DNA of 64,000 nt from Deltaproteobacteria bacterium (GCA_018657625.1 JABHWU010000115.1:31158-95157); one strand, 5' to 3'. Numbered from the stretch's first letter, positions 26,412-37,357 are shown. Numbers and translations are program-made. Notes: generated from the letters alone by a model not told the origin.

Positions 26412-28905
26412 GAGGTTCACTATCTACACTCTCTGATAATTCTTCATTGTCACCTTTAACTGAAGCAATTTTTGCGATTGAGACTACATTTTCGTCACTA
26501 TCCATGTTGATTAAACAAACACCTTTGGTAATTCGGCTGGTTTCACGAACCTGGGCCACTTTTAGCCGGATTATTTTACCTTTTTGTGAAATCAAAATTA
26601 TCTCATCATCATCATTTACTAGAACTGAGCCGACAACGTTACCATTTCGTTTACTGGCTTTAATATTTAAAACACCCATATTGGCGCGCTTTCCTAATCG
26701 ATATCCTTCTACCGGGGTTTTCTTGCCATAACCATTTTCGGTAACGGTCAGAATCGTTGCCTCTCCTTCCTCAATGACTTCCATGGATATCACACGATCA
26801 TCAGTTGCGGCTTTTAGTTTAATGCCCTTACAACCTCTAGTCACTCTTCCCTGGTTTCTTAGTGATTCAGCCGGGAGTTTTAAGGCCATTCCATTTCGAG
26901 TCGCAATAAATATTAAATCTTTATCTGTACAAAGGCGAACCCCAACCAATTGATCACTGTCATCAATAACAATTGCTTTGGTTCCTTTTGTTCTTTGATT
27001 TTTATAGGCAGTTAAAGCGGTTTTCTTAATAATCCCATTTTTAGTAATCATTACCACATAAGAATCTGAACTGTATTCAGCCACAGGCGTACAAAAAACA
27101 ACTTTTTCACCTTCCTCTAAAGGCAAAATATTTACCCAGGCGCGTCCTTTAGCGGTTCTACTGGACAGTGGCAGTTCATATACTTTTTTCCAGTATACTT
27201 TGCCAAGACTGGAAAAAATCAGCAAGGTATCATGAGTGGAGGCAATGATAATATTTTCCAGAATATCCTCTTCAACTGTTGCCATACCTATCTTTCCCTT
27301 ACCGCCTCGATTTTGAGACTGATAAGTGTCAACGGCAATACGTTTAATGTAACCATTCTGACTCATGGTAACCGCCATTTCCTCTACCGGAATTAAGTCT
27401 TCCTGTTCTATCTCACCTTCATACTCAATAATTTCTGACCGCCGGGGATTTGCATACGCCGCCTTAATCTCAACCAATTCTTCTTTAATAATATTTAAAA
27501 TTAATTGTTCATCGGCCAATACTTTTTTAAACCATTCTATTTTTTTTGCCAGCTCTTCCAATTCCAGGACCAGTTTATCGAATTCCAAAGCGGTTAATCG
27601 CTGAAGTCTCATATCCAGGATGGCCTGTGATTGAATTTCAGACAATCCGAAAGTTTCTATCAACTTGGATTTTGCGTCCTTACCACTTTGGGACCCTCGA
27701 ATCAGCGCCACCACTTCATCAATATTATCCAGTGCTATTTTCAAGCCATTAAGAATATGTGCGCGTGCTTCAGCTTTATTGAGTTCAAACTGAGTTCTTC
27801 GAACAATAACATCAATGCGATGGGAAACAAATAGCTTTAAAATTTCGAGTAGTGATAAAACGCGCGGTTGACCATCGACCACAGCCAGCAAAATAATTCC
27901 AAATGAGCTTTGTAAGGCAGTATGCTTGTACAGATTCGCCAACACGGTATCAACATTTTCATTCCGTTTTAGTTCGATGACAACCCGCATTCCTTTTCTA
28001 TCTGATTCATCACGTAAATCCTGAATACCAATCAACTTTTTTTCTTTGACCTGTTCAGCAATCCGCTCAATCAATCTGGCCTTGTTCACCATATAAGGTA
28101 GCTCAGTGACAATAATCGCCTGCCGGGGGGTCTTTTTTATATCCTCAACGTGTGTTTTAGCACGAATTCGTACAATCCCTTTTCCGGTTTTATAAGCGCT
28201 ATAAAAACCATCCCGACCTAGTATTAATCCTCCAGTTGGAAAATCCGGCCCCTGAATCAAGGGTAAAAGGTCTGATAAGGTGCAAGTGGCTCGATTATCA
28301 ATATAATGCAATACCCCTTCAATTACTTCTCCCAAGTTATGCGGGGGAATATTAGTAGCCATTCCCACTGCGATCCCTGTGGAACCATTAATCAGCAAGT
28401 TTGGTATCTTGGTTGGGAGTACTGTTGGTTCCTGCAGACTACCATCATAATTATCAATAAAAGAAACTGTATCTTTATCCAGATCTTCCAGGAACTCTCT
28501 GGCAATTTTTTGAAGTCTGATTTCCGTATAACGCATTGCAGCAGGAGAATCACCATCTACAGATCCAAAATTTCCCTGTCCATTAATCAGCGGACTTCTC
28601 ATTGAAAAATTCTGAACTAAACGGACAATCGCATCATAAACAGCAGAATCTCCATGTGGATGATATTTACCAATCACTTCACCAACAATCCGGGCCGATT
28701 TCATAAATGGGCGATTGTAAGCGACATTCATATCATACATCGCATATAAAATTCTCCGGTGTACCGGCTTTAGACCATCCCTGACATCTGGTAATGCACG
28801 TCCAACGATTACACTCATAGCATATTCCAGATATGCTGATTTCATGGTATCTTCAATATTTACAGGTAGTATACTTTGATGGTCTAAACTCATATTATCT
28901 GCCAA
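26404..28905 (-). CDS. gyrA: DNA gyrase subunit A
   Basis: Type II topoisomerase subunit, 833 residues. The winged-helix domain holds the active-site Tyr at residue 126 (AMRYTE). The quinolone-determining region is [12 protein letters not shown], with Ser87 and Asp91 at the positions of E. coli Ser83 and Asp87, so no classical resistance substitution is seen. The coiled-coil gate and six-bladed C-terminal pinwheel follow, and the GyrA box QNRGGKG distinguishes it from ParC. A second ATG at codon 5 is an alternative start. The gene heads the run to bactofilin. Confidence 0.97.
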   Translation of the reverse strand: MADNMSLDHQSILPVNIEDTMKSAYLEYAMSVIVGRALPDVRDGLKPVHRRILYAMYDMNVAYNRPFMKSARIVGEVIGKYHPHGDSAVYDAIVRLVQNFSMRSPLINGQGNFGSVDGDSPAAMRYTEIRLQKIAREFLEDLDKDTVSFIDNYDGSLQEPTVLPTKIPNLLINGSTGIAVGMATNIPPHNLGEVIEGVLHYIDNRATCTLSDLLPLIQGPDFPTGGLILGRDGFYSAYKTGKGIVRIRAKTHVEDIKKTPRQAIIVTELPYMVNKARLIERIAEQVKEKKLIGIQDLRDESDRKGMRVVIELKRNENVDTVLANLYKHTALQSSFGIILLAVVDGQPRVLSLLEILKLFVSHRIDVIVRRTQFELNKAEARAHILNGLKIALDNIDEVVALIRGSQSGKDAKSKLIETFGLSEIQSQAILDMRLQRLTALEFDKLVLELEELAKKIEWFKKVLADEQLILNIIKEELVEIKAAYANPRRSEIIEYEGEIEQEDLIPVEEMAVTMSQNGYIKRIAVDTYQSQNRGGKGKIGMATVEEDILENIIIASTHDTLLIFSSLGKVYWKKVYELPLSSRTAKGRAWVNILPLEEGEKVVFCTPVAEYSSDSYVVMITKNGIIKKTALTAYKNQRTKGTKAIVIDDSDQLVGVRLCTDKDLIFIATRNGMALKLPAESLRNQGRVTRGCKGIKLKAATDDRVISMEVIEEGEATILTVTENGYGKKTPVEGYRLGKRANMGVLNIKASKRNGNVVGSVLVNDDDEIILISQKGKIIRLKVAQVRETSRITKGVCLINMDSDENVVSIAKIASVKGDNEELSESVDSEPHE

Positions 28906-28994
28906 ACTAAAATTAATTTAAAACTCCTTCCAGGAGCTGATTTTACCAACTTTTAAAAAGGGTTATCCTACTCAAAAAATTATATTTTTGTCAT

Positions 28995-30275
28995 CTAAAT
29001 AGGAGGTTTTTCGACAGGATTATTTTTCATTTTTTGCAAGATGCTTAGTGCCAATCCCATAGCTACAAAAATCATTATTTGCACTTCTCCATCCCTAAAA
29101 TTATTTTCAAAAAAACCGGCCACCAAATTGCCACATAACCCTGCCATAATACCTAAAAGTATGGCGTTTTCATTGCTCTTCCGCACATTTAAGTAATTTA
29201 GTCTGGATTCAATGCCCTTAATCAGTGATAAATACATAAAAAGAAATCCCATCAAACCCAGCATGCCAAAATCTACCCATGTTTGGATGTAGATATTGTG
29301 TAAACCGACTCCCGGTTCATGTTGAAATCGATGTTTTTCCTTCTTGGCTATTTTCAGGTAATAGGGTTTGATTTGGTGCCCCATATTTGGTCCTAAGCCA
29401 AGAATCGGGTGTTCCTTTATCACAGAAACACCCGCCTTCCACATCAATAGACGATCTTTGTTGGCTGCTAATGATACTGCTGAAACCGCACGGTTACCAA
29501 TACTGGTTTTTGATAATGATTTGGTATCAATTCGCTTAATGGCCACCCAGGAAATGGCAACCAGTATTATAATGACAACTGCCAGTATTTTTTTGTACTT
29601 TGACGGAATTAATATTGATAAAAAAACCACAATAGTAATAATCAATCCCAACCAAATACTTCGCCCCAATGTTAAAAATGCTGTTATCAAACTTAAAAAT
29701 GCACCTAAAAAATAGAAGTATTTCAAAGGACGACTGATTTCACTTGAAAAGAATAGTCCAGCCAGCAAACTGAATATTATCAAATAAACACCACCCAGTG
29801 TCAAATGATGAGAAAAAACACCGACAGCTTGCCAGACAGATTTATAATGACGGTACTCACCTTGAAGGTAATCAGACCGAAGAATGTCTAATCCGGTAAA
29901 AAACTGAATAATCGAATAAATACTAATTAATATACTTACGATAAGTGTGGCGCGAATATATTTTTCGTAATTATTTTTGGGGAAGGTCAAAATCAGTACC
30001 GAAGGTAGACCAAAACGCCAGAATGTTCTTAAATATTTTAAGCTTTCTATTGGATTTTCAGAGAACAGGGAACTAATAAGGGCAGCAATCATTAAAGCTG
30101 CCATTCCCCAAAAGAATAGCGGAAAACCTTTGTATTTATCTTTTTTTGTTATTAACAGATAAGCTGTTATCAGATACAATCCTATTATCGCAAAATTACC
30201 TCCTGCAATACTGAAAGGAAGTGATAAAAATAATAGATAAAGTAACAGGCTCCTCAATTTCTCTATTTTTGTCAT
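28995..30275 (-). CDS. O-antigen ligase/polymerase family membrane protein
   Basis: Multi-helix inner-membrane protein of the Wzy_C/O-antigen ligase family, 426 residues with about ten to twelve hydrophobic segments. The large periplasmic loop before the last helices holds LGLGPNMGHQIKPYY and HNIYIQTWVDFGMLG, the characteristic H-N-x-Y-x-Q-x-W motif of WaaL/Wzy_C proteins. It probably transfers a glycan onto lipid A-core or another acceptor. No LPS genes are adjacent, and it lies between secA and gyrA. Confidence 0.87.
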   Translation of the reverse strand: MTKIEKLRSLLLYLLFLSLPFSIAGGNFAIIGLYLITAYLLITKKDKYKGFPLFFWGMAALMIAALISSLFSENPIESLKYLRTFWRFGLPSVLILTFPKNNYEKYIRATLIVSILISIYSIIQFFTGLDILRSDYLQGEYRHYKSVWQAVGVFSHHLTLGGVYLIIFSLLAGLFFSSEISRPLKYFYFLGAFLSLITAFLTLGRSIWLGLIITIVVFLSILIPSKYKKILAVVIIILVAISWVAIKRIDTKSLSKTSIGNRAVSAVSLAANKDRLLMWKAGVSVIKEHPILGLGPNMGHQIKPYYLKIAKKEKHRFQHEPGVGLHNIYIQTWVDFGMLGLMGFLFMYLSLIKGIESRLNYLNVRKSNENAILLGIMAGLCGNLVAGFFENNFRDGEVQIMIFVAMGLALSILQKMKNNPVEKPPI

Positions 30276-30314
30276 AACTATAAAAGCCAGAGCTTATCGT
30301 TGAAAATGATTGAA

Positions 30315-32981
30315 TTAACTGGCATTTTCCTGATCTTTTTTCATACAGCAGGATTTATATTTCTTACCACTACCGCAATGACATTTTTCATTGCGGCCAA
30401 CGTTAATTCTTTTTCTAACGGGTGCCTGTTTGGCTGCTTTTCTTTCAGGTCGATTTAATTCACCATGAATCATCTCCATTTCCTGCTGTTTTCTTTGGGT
30501 TTCCTGGGGCTGTTCCTTCGCAATTGCTACATGAAAGTAGTGTTTAACACTCTCTGAGCTGATTCTAACCATCAAATCCTTAAATAACACAAAAGCTTCT
30601 TTTTTATATTCAACCAAAGGGTTTTTTTGCGCATATCCCCGCATGCCAATACCTTCTTTTAAATGATCCATCGATAATAAATGATCTTTCCACATACTAT
30701 CAGTGACGTCTAAAAGAATCTGCTGTAAAATATAATTATGGTATTCATGGAATTGCTTTTTCTTTTTGTCATACAAACTTCTCAATTCCCCAAATATCCA
30801 TTTATACAAAGTATCCTGAGAATCAGAATAGTCTTCCTCATTTGAGGGCAACTTCATCTGAAAAATAGTCGACAATTCGCTTCTTAAACCGTCAAAATCC
30901 CATTGCTCAATCTGTTTTTCATCGCAATATTCATCCAGTAAACTGTCTAATATATCAGCGATCATGTCAGAAATAACATCTTCTTTCTCATCACCTAGAA
31001 TCCGTCGTCTTTGGGTATAGATAATCTCACGCTGTTGATTCATTACGTCATCATATTCCAATAAATGCTTCCGAATATCAAAGTTGTGAGCTTCTACTTT
31101 TTTCTGTGAATTTTCAATGGCACGGGAAATCAAGATATGTTCAATGGCTTCATCTTCATCAATTTTTAATTTACCCATTAAATTCGCAATTCTCTCTCCA
31201 CCAAAAATCCGCAATAGATCATCTTCCAGTGACAGGTAAAAACGACTACCTCCCTTATCACCCTGCCTACCGGAACGGCCTCTAAGCTGATTATCAACCC
31301 TGCGTGATTCATTTCGTTCTGTACCCATAATAAACAGACCACCCTTTTCAGGTACACCTTGCCCTAATTTAATATCTGTACCCCGGCCGGCCATGTTGGT
31401 AGCGATGGTTATGGAGCCAGCCTGTCCGGCATTTGCGATAATATCTGCTTCCTGTTCATGATATTTGGCGTTTAACACTTTATGAGGCACTTTTCCCTTG
31501 TTAAGTATACCACTCAGGAATTCTGAACTTTCAACAGAAGCAGCCCCAATCAAAATCGGTTGTTTCGTTTGATACATTTCCTTGGCTTGCTTTAAAATAG
31601 CACGATGTTTGGCCGCCCTAGTTTTAAAAATAGTATCCGGATGATCTATCCTGACCATTGGTTCATTGGTTGGAACCACAATCACACCTAATCCATATAT
31701 TTTCATGAATTCGTCTGCTTCTGTTTCTGCTGTTCCGGTCATTCCTGACAGTTTGGTGTATTTTCGAAAGTAATTCTGATAAGTGATAGAAGCCAGAGTT
31801 TGATTTTCTCTTTCAATCTTAACCCGTTCTTTGGCTTCTAAAGCTTGATGTAGACCATCACTAAAACGCCTCCCTTCCATTACCCGACCGGTGAATTCGT
31901 CAACAATTAATACCCGCCCATTTTGTACCATATAGTCGATATCTCTTTTAAAAACATAGTGCGCTTTTAAGGCCTGGTTAACATGGTGCAGAATTTCTAT
32001 ATTTTCAAAATCAAATAAATTCGATGTTTTGAGCAAATCTGTCAGTCTTTGCTCCATTTTAGCAACGCCACCTTCGGCCAGCTGTATATTCCTGGATTTT
32101 TCTTCAAGGGTAAAATCACCAGGAACGACAATATCAAGATCTTCTTTTGTCTTTATAAAATTACTGACTTCATTTTCAGGAATATTTTGTGCTTTTGCGA
32201 CCATATTTCTTTCCGGATTATCAACAACCCGCCATTCACGCTTTAAACCATATAGCTCTTTATCAATTTTATAATAATTTTCTGTGGAATCTTCGGCCGG
32301 TCCTGAAATAATTAAAGGTGTCCGTGCTTCATCAATCAAGATACTGTCAACCTCATCCACAATCGCATAATTGTGTTCCCTTTGAACATAATCCTGCAAA
32401 TCAAACTTCATATTGTCCCGAAGAAAATCAAACCCAAATTCGTTGTTCGTTCCGTAGGTAATATCACAATTATAGGCCTCTCTCCGCTGGTCATCACTTT
32501 TTGCGTGAATGATAACACCCACTGATAATCCCAAATAATTATATATTTTCCCCATCCAGTCGGCATCCCGTTCTGCCAGGTAGTCATTCACTGTAACCAA
32601 GTGAGCACCTTTGTCACTTAAGGCATTTAAAAATAATGGTAAAGTGGAGGTCAGGGTTTTTCCTTCCCCTGTTCTCATCTCTGCAATTTGACCATTAAAA
32701 AGCGCAATTCCACCTAGCATCTGGACATCATAGTGTCGTTCACCCAATGTTTCCATGGCAGCTTTACGAGTAAGAGCGAAAGCTTCCGGTAATATAGATT
32801 CCAGATCTTCCCCATCTGCAACTCTTTTTTTAAATTCTTCTGTCTTAGATTTGCATTGAGATTCAGTAAAATCTTTATATTCACTTTCACGAGCGTTAAT
32901 TTTATTTAGAAGTGGTACATATTTCTTTAGCTGTTTTTCACTATAAGAACCAAAAATTTTCTTTCTAATATAAGGGATCAT
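30315..32981 (-). CDS. secA: Preprotein translocase ATPase SecA
   Basis: Motor of the Sec export pathway, 888 residues. Nucleotide-binding motif AEMRTGEGKT and DEVDSILIDEARTPLI mark the first domain. GRGTDIKLGQG and RGRSGRQGDKG mark the second. The helical scaffold and preprotein cross-linking domain are complete. The C-terminus is a zinc-binding SEC-C tail, CHCGSGKKYKSCC, that binds SecB or lipids. The gene is divergent from ispH with a 400-bp gap. Confidence 0.97.
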   Translation of the reverse strand: MIPYIRKKIFGSYSEKQLKKYVPLLNKINARESEYKDFTESQCKSKTEEFKKRVADGEDLESILPEAFALTRKAAMETLGERHYDVQMLGGIALFNGQIAEMRTGEGKTLTSTLPLFLNALSDKGAHLVTVNDYLAERDADWMGKIYNYLGLSVGVIIHAKSDDQRREAYNCDITYGTNNEFGFDFLRDNMKFDLQDYVQREHNYAIVDEVDSILIDEARTPLIISGPAEDSTENYYKIDKELYGLKREWRVVDNPERNMVAKAQNIPENEVSNFIKTKEDLDIVVPGDFTLEEKSRNIQLAEGGVAKMEQRLTDLLKTSNLFDFENIEILHHVNQALKAHYVFKRDIDYMVQNGRVLIVDEFTGRVMEGRRFSDGLHQALEAKERVKIERENQTLASITYQNYFRKYTKLSGMTGTAETEADEFMKIYGLGVIVVPTNEPMVRIDHPDTIFKTRAAKHRAILKQAKEMYQTKQPILIGAASVESSEFLSGILNKGKVPHKVLNAKYHEQEADIIANAGQAGSITIATNMAGRGTDIKLGQGVPEKGGLFIMGTERNESRRVDNQLRGRSGRQGDKGGSRFYLSLEDDLLRIFGGERIANLMGKLKIDEDEAIEHILISRAIENSQKKVEAHNFDIRKHLLEYDDVMNQQREIIYTQRRRILGDEKEDVISDMIADILDSLLDEYCDEKQIEQWDFDGLRSELSTIFQMKLPSNEEDYSDSQDTLYKWIFGELRSLYDKKKKQFHEYHNYILQQILLDVTDSMWKDHLLSMDHLKEGIGMRGYAQKNPLVEYKKEAFVLFKDLMVRISSESVKHYFHVAIAKEQPQETQRKQQEMEMIHGELNRPERKAAKQAPVRKRINVGRNEKCHCGSGKKYKSCCMKKDQENAS

Positions 32982-33209
32982 TTTTTTTATAATTTATTAT
33001 TATTGAATTTCAAGAGTTGCATTTGCATACCGGTTCATCCATATTGATCAGAAGCGGTTCCTGATTGTTGATAATCAATGATTTTTAAAATGCTGTTATT
33101 TGTAATTAAACGAAAAGTCGAATCGAATTAAATCAACTTATTGAAAATAAAAGCGATAAATAGTTTATATTAAAGTTCTGACCAAGGTATAATATTAATC
33201 AGGACAATC

Positions 33210-33230
33210 TTGTTTTATGCCATAAAACAA
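33210..33230. promoter_or_regulatory. Perfect palindrome between secA and ispH
   Basis: TTGTTTTATG and CATAAAACAA are 10-bp perfect arms around a single C, 152 bp upstream of the ispH start. No T-run follows, so an operator-like role is more plausible than a terminator. The rest of the 32982-33381 gap is AT-rich and shows no gene. Confidence 0.35.
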
Positions 33231-33381
33231 CAATTCCTTGCAAGGTGATTCACAAATAATTTAATCTTTCTAAGTTCTTAATAAATCAGTAAAATAGAAT
33301 GTTTTTTCGGAGTGATTAAGCATAAACAAGCAATTTGTTTTGCCAATTCTTAAAATCTTTATTTTGGCCTTAGTTTTCATT

Positions 33382-34197
33382 ATGAAACATGTAATTATTG
33401 CAGAAGCACAAGGATTTTGCTGGGGGGTGCGGAGAGCTTTAGAAATTGTAAACCAGCATCGCTCTTTATCTATTTTTGGAGATTTAATCCACAATAAACA
33501 AGTTGTGGCAGAATTAGAAAAAAATGACAAAAATGTTGTTCAGGAAATTACGGCAAATGAAAAAAACCCCATCGTCATCACAGCTCATGGTACAAATATC
33601 AGTAATATTGCAAAAATTAAATCTCTGGACAAAATTCTTATTGATACCACGTGCCCTTTAGTGAGTGCCATATATAGAGCTGGTGAAGCATTACAAAAAG
33701 AAGGTTATCACATTTTAATCATCGGCGATCGTAAACATGTAGAAGTAAAAGGAATTGCCTCCAGAATGCATCAACCGATTATTGTTAACAATGAAGAAGA
33801 GTTGGAAAAATCAGAATTACCGGAAAAAATTGGAATTATTTGCCAAAGTACTTTTTCTTCTACCAAATATGAAAGAATGATCGATTTCATCAAATCCAGA
33901 TCAAAAGATGTCAAAGCGAAAAACACCATCTGCTCTCCAACTCGAAAAAGGCAGGAAGCGGCAGAAAAACTCGCTAAACAAGTGGAAGTAATGGTGGTTA
34001 TTGGAGGATTCCACTCTTCCAACACAAAAAAACTGGTTGAGTTAACCCAACAATATGTAGACAGCTACCATATTGAAACAGCAGATCAATTAAAACCGGA
34101 ATGGTTTAAAGGTAAAATTGAAATTGGCATCACTGCCGGCGCTTCTACTGCAGACTGGGTAATTAAAGATGTTTATGATATCATACTAAACCTGTAA
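33382..34197 (+). CDS. ispH: 4-hydroxy-3-methylbut-2-enyl diphosphate reductase (LytB)
   Basis: Last enzyme of the MEP isoprenoid pathway, a 4Fe-4S reductase yielding IPP and DMAPP. The three cluster cysteines are in GFCWGVRRA (residue 12), DTTCPLV and NTICSPTRKRQEA. Substrate-binding AHGTN, HVEVKG, GFHSSNTKKL and GITAGAST are present. The ATG at 33382 gives MKHVIIAEAQ, the expected family N-terminus. An upstream TTG would add an unsupported hydrophobic leader. At 271 residues it is slightly short but complete. Stand-alone gene. Confidence 0.94.
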   Translation: MKHVIIAEAQGFCWGVRRALEIVNQHRSLSIFGDLIHNKQVVAELEKNDKNVVQEITANEKNPIVITAHGTNISNIAKIKSLDKILIDTTCPLVSAIYRAGEALQKEGYHILIIGDRKHVEVKGIASRMHQPIIVNNEEELEKSELPEKIGIICQSTFSSTKYERMIDFIKSRSKDVKAKNTICSPTRKRQEAAEKLAKQVEVMVVIGGFHSSNTKKLVELTQQYVDSYHIETADQLKPEWFKGKIEIGITAGASTADWVIKDVYDIILNL

Positions 34198-34331
34198 TCC
34201 CTTTAGAATTCATAAAATCCAATTTAAATTCATCAGTTTTACTAGCATTTGGCCCTGATCTGGCATAAAATATCCTTATATTTCAAATCTACTCATATAT
34301 TACCCACTGATTATATAAGACTGCGACTGAA

Positions 34332-35303
34332 ATGGAACGATCTAATCAATCCACGAAAAATCATTCGAAGACAACCAAATGGTCGATCAGCTTATTTGTC
34401 CTGATACTGTTTTTGTTGCTCAGTTGTAAAGATGATGGGGCCAGTCATTTGGCTGCCGGAATTCAATCCTGTTATGATCTTTTTAATGACGGTAATTGGG
34501 ACGAAGCTATAGAGATTTGTACTGATGCAGGTACTGATGAAACCTTACATATTGCTGCACAAGCCTATATGGCTAGATCAGGTGTGTCACTTTTTACAAT
34601 TATGCTTGATCTTTCAGACAGTACAATGGATCCGAGTAAAACTATGTTTGATAAAATCCCAAATACCGCTGCCAAAAGGAGTGACTACAACAAAGCCTTA
34701 TCCATTATTATGGATGATATTGAATTTATAACTGAAGACATGTACCTGGAAAGTTTGATTCTATCCGGATTGTTAGTCTTTGATCAGTTAAAAGATTTAT
34801 TGACGCTGGAGTGGGATAGCACCAATGATCTATTCACCACCTGTGCAGATTCCTCATCTTGTAGCTATGCTCCAGATGCCACAAATGATGGTACAGATGA
34901 CATATTGTTATTTACCGGATTAGGATCCACTTTTTATACTAATATCTGTGGGGATTCCTCCTCAGATGCATATAATAATGTTGATCTAGGAGAGGGGTTT
35001 AATAGAGATGGAACAGTTTTTAAGTGCACTATTCAATCAGACAGTTTGCTAGACTATAACAAAATAGCCGTTAATGAATACTATGCTGGTGGTTCAACAG
35101 AAATTAAAGATGCTATGCTTCCTTTTAAATTTTACGAAAACATGGATCAGGGTGGTAACGTGAGCGAAGACGTTGGGGCACCAATTAATACCGTGTATTT
35201 TTGTGATGATGCCATCCCACTTTATACCCCGGAACCTACTTCTGACGATTTGAAATTAAGTGATTGTGAAATATTATCATATTTAACTAACCCAGGATTT
35301 TAA
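34332..35303 (+). CDS. Hypothetical lipoprotein, 323 residues
   Basis: Family not recognised. A basic N-region (about 17 residues) precedes a hydrophobic core and lipobox LLLSC (Cys about residue 32), so it should be an envelope lipoprotein. The mature chain is acidic and Asp/Ser rich (for example DGNWDEAIEICTDAG, DLSDSTMDPSKT), with several Cys that may form disulfides. The first part resembles a TPR-like helical hairpin. It is 13 bp upstream of the barrel gene at 35317 and very probably co-transcribed, so the two may work as a pair in the outer membrane. Confidence 0.8.
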   Translation: MERSNQSTKNHSKTTKWSISLFVLILFLLLSCKDDGASHLAAGIQSCYDLFNDGNWDEAIEICTDAGTDETLHIAAQAYMARSGVSLFTIMLDLSDSTMDPSKTMFDKIPNTAAKRSDYNKALSIIMDDIEFITEDMYLESLILSGLLVFDQLKDLLTLEWDSTNDLFTTCADSSSCSYAPDATNDGTDDILLFTGLGSTFYTNICGDSSSDAYNNVDLGEGFNRDGTVFKCTIQSDSLLDYNKIAVNEYYAGGSTEIKDAMLPFKFYENMDQGGNVSEDVGAPINTVYFCDDAIPLYTPEPTSDDLKLSDCEILSYLTNPGF

Positions 35304-35316
35304 AATAAAGAAAAAT

Positions 35317-36429
35317 ATGAATAAAAAGATACTATTATCCCTTTATTTCATTTTACTGTTTCATACTGCCTTCGCCATTGAATATCGAAGGCAATTCCAG
35401 GATTACCGATCCCTGGGTATGGGTAATACCGGTATTGCCAGTGCTAACAACAGTGCCACCCTGTTTTATAATCCTGCCGCCTTGGCCAATATCACTGATG
35501 GTTGGGTGGATATTCCGGCCATTCAAGCTACTTATTCCCCGGAAGCTTCCGCTATCTATGCTGAAATCCAAAAAGGTGGTTTTTTGGAAACCACTGAAGA
35601 TCAACTGGCTTTTATGGAAGAGTACATGGGCAAAAAAATATATGTTCAAGTTGATGCCGGTATTAATGCTTTTATCAATTTAGATAAAAAAGGAACCACT
35701 ATTGGTGGAAATTATATGGTGGAAAGGATTCTCGATTTTGATATACAAAATCCTGCTCTCCCAGAAATCGCAGGTTTTGAAAGATACGATCAAATGAAAC
35801 TGGTCGGATTTTCCTATCCGATTGGTCTGGGACAATTTGTTTTGGGTTTAGGTGCACAGACTCTGATCCGCAAAGAAAGATCCTATGTCTTTACTACTAC
35901 TCAAGCCCTGGCAGGAGAAGCGTTTCCTTCAATCGCTCTCACTGATGTTGCAGATGGATCATCTGATACAGGGACCGGGTATGATGTCGGGTTTTTATTT
36001 CGCTTCGCATCTCCTTACCGGGTAGTACTTGCGGGTGTTTGGCGCTCAGGTATTTCAATGGATGAGGCGACAGATATACCACCTGAAGCAGCTCTGGGTT
36101 TCACAATGGCACATGAATTTGGTCCATTTAAATGGGTTATGGCTATTGATGTCCGGGATCTTACGCAAGAGCAAGGGAGTGAAGGGGATAAAAGCTGGGC
36201 TCGTCGGATTCATGGAGGGATGGAATTTGCTATGTTTCCGACCTCTGATCTAAATTATTTATTAACAGTACGGGGTGGTTATAATCAGGGCTATAAATCC
36301 TTGGGAGCAGAATTTAGACTTGGGAATTCACTGGTGATAGGTGTTGCTCAATTCTCCGAAGAAGTAGGTGAATTTGCAGGAGACAAAGAAAATAAACGGA
36401 CAGCGGCATATGTCTCTCTCGGTTTTTGA
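35317..36429 (+). CDS. Outer-membrane beta-barrel protein, PorV/UPF0164-like
   Basis: Predicted outer-membrane protein of 370 residues. A signal peptide (MNKKILLSLYFILLFHTAFA) is followed by a mature region starting near RRQFQDYRSLGMGNTGIAS. The LGMGNTGIA...NNSATLFYNPAALA stretch is typical of the FadL/PorV-like group in which a short N-terminal helix plugs the barrel. Alternating hydrophobic strands end in YVSLGF, with a C-terminal Phe as expected for BAM recognition. It follows the lipoprotein gene, suggesting a barrel-lipoprotein pair. The cargo is unknown. Confidence 0.82.
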   Translation: MNKKILLSLYFILLFHTAFAIEYRRQFQDYRSLGMGNTGIASANNSATLFYNPAALANITDGWVDIPAIQATYSPEASAIYAEIQKGGFLETTEDQLAFMEEYMGKKIYVQVDAGINAFINLDKKGTTIGGNYMVERILDFDIQNPALPEIAGFERYDQMKLVGFSYPIGLGQFVLGLGAQTLIRKERSYVFTTTQALAGEAFPSIALTDVADGSSDTGTGYDVGFLFRFASPYRVVLAGVWRSGISMDEATDIPPEAALGFTMAHEFGPFKWVMAIDVRDLTQEQGSEGDKSWARRIHGGMEFAMFPTSDLNYLLTVRGGYNQGYKSLGAEFRLGNSLVIGVAQFSEEVGEFAGDKENKRTAAYVSLGF

Positions 36430-36525
36430 TTAATTTAATCCCTAAACTGATTCTAGTATTAATTTTGCATTTATATCACAAAACACGCAAAACAAAACCA
36501 ATACATATTGATAATCAGGACCTAA

Positions 36526-36909
36526 ATGGTGCAAACAATGATCAGTAAAAAATTAATTCTATTCCTTTTAATTATTATTTTAGCAGGCGTCTTCCCGATT
36601 ATGTCACTTGCCCAATCCTCGTATTTTGGTTTTAATCGAAATCATTTTGAGCAATTATTAACAACTAAAAGTTGCCCGGGGTGTCAATTATATTACGCAA
36701 AATTATCCAATATTGATCTAACTGGCGCTAATCTTAGAGGAGCATATTTAATAGGGGCATCATTAAGAAGTGCCACACTAAGAAGTGCCAACTTAAGTGG
36801 TGCAAGAATCGGAGGTGCAAATTTTTCCGGCGCAGACTTAACCGGTGCTATTTGGACCACCGGTAAAACCTGTCAACAAGGGTCAATTGGCATTTGTAAG
36901 ACACAGTAG
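36526..36909 (+). CDS. Secreted pentapeptide-repeat protein
   Basis: A 127-residue protein with an N-terminal signal sequence (core LILFLLIIILAGVFPIMS, cleavage near LAQ) and a short right-handed pentapeptide helix of about nine A(N/D)LxG-type repeats (LTGANLRGAYLIGASLRS, then ANLSGARIGGANFSGADLTGA). An SCPGC motif sits just before the repeats, and two more cysteines close the C-terminus, so disulfides are likely in the periplasm. An AGGA site precedes the ATG. Role unknown. Confidence 0.82.
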   Translation: MVQTMISKKLILFLLIIILAGVFPIMSLAQSSYFGFNRNHFEQLLTTKSCPGCQLYYAKLSNIDLTGANLRGAYLIGASLRSATLRSANLSGARIGGANFSGADLTGAIWTTGKTCQQGSIGICKTQ

Positions 36910-37145
36910 TTGTTATTAGCATACTCCAGTCATCAGCTATGCAGTTGATGACTATTTCCACTCCTAATTAAAAATTCCAAATTAACCAATAAATATTACC
37001 GATTGCAATTTTGACCACTCTGGGGTATTTCAAGTGAATTATTATACTATTTTGAATCATCAATTAAAATTGATATTATAATTCCTAAAAGCAATAATGC
37101 ATTTCTGACTGAATTTATCTTTGGTAGTTTTCAATTAAGTCGCCC

Positions 37146-37236
37146 CTAGCAATATTCTGAGTGAAGTTGAAGTATATTATCTGTTTTACTCTTCGTTCTT
37201 TACGCAAAGTATTGCAAATTCAGTGTTCAGGGAACC
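37146..37236. repeat. Dispersed repeat, copy B (91 bp)
   Basis: Matches 13443-13533 without gaps at about 76 of 91 bases. It lies in the 448-bp gap upstream of tatC. A short related piece (GCAAAGTCGAAGGG, about 37254) follows it. Otherwise the gap shows no gene or RNA. Confidence 0.6.
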
Positions 37237-37357
37237 ATCAAGCGGTATCCTGTGCAAAGTCGAAGGGTCTTATTTAACCTGGTTCAGCACAATTGCAATA
37301 TGCAATAGTTATCGATCACTACTATTCAATACCAAAAAATTTATTGTATTCTTCATT

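Noticed and set aside
37223..37357. Longer tatC start at 37223
   Set aside because: The added 45 residues overlap the dispersed repeat and match no TatC N-terminus. The ATG at 37358 gives the expected cytoplasmic start.
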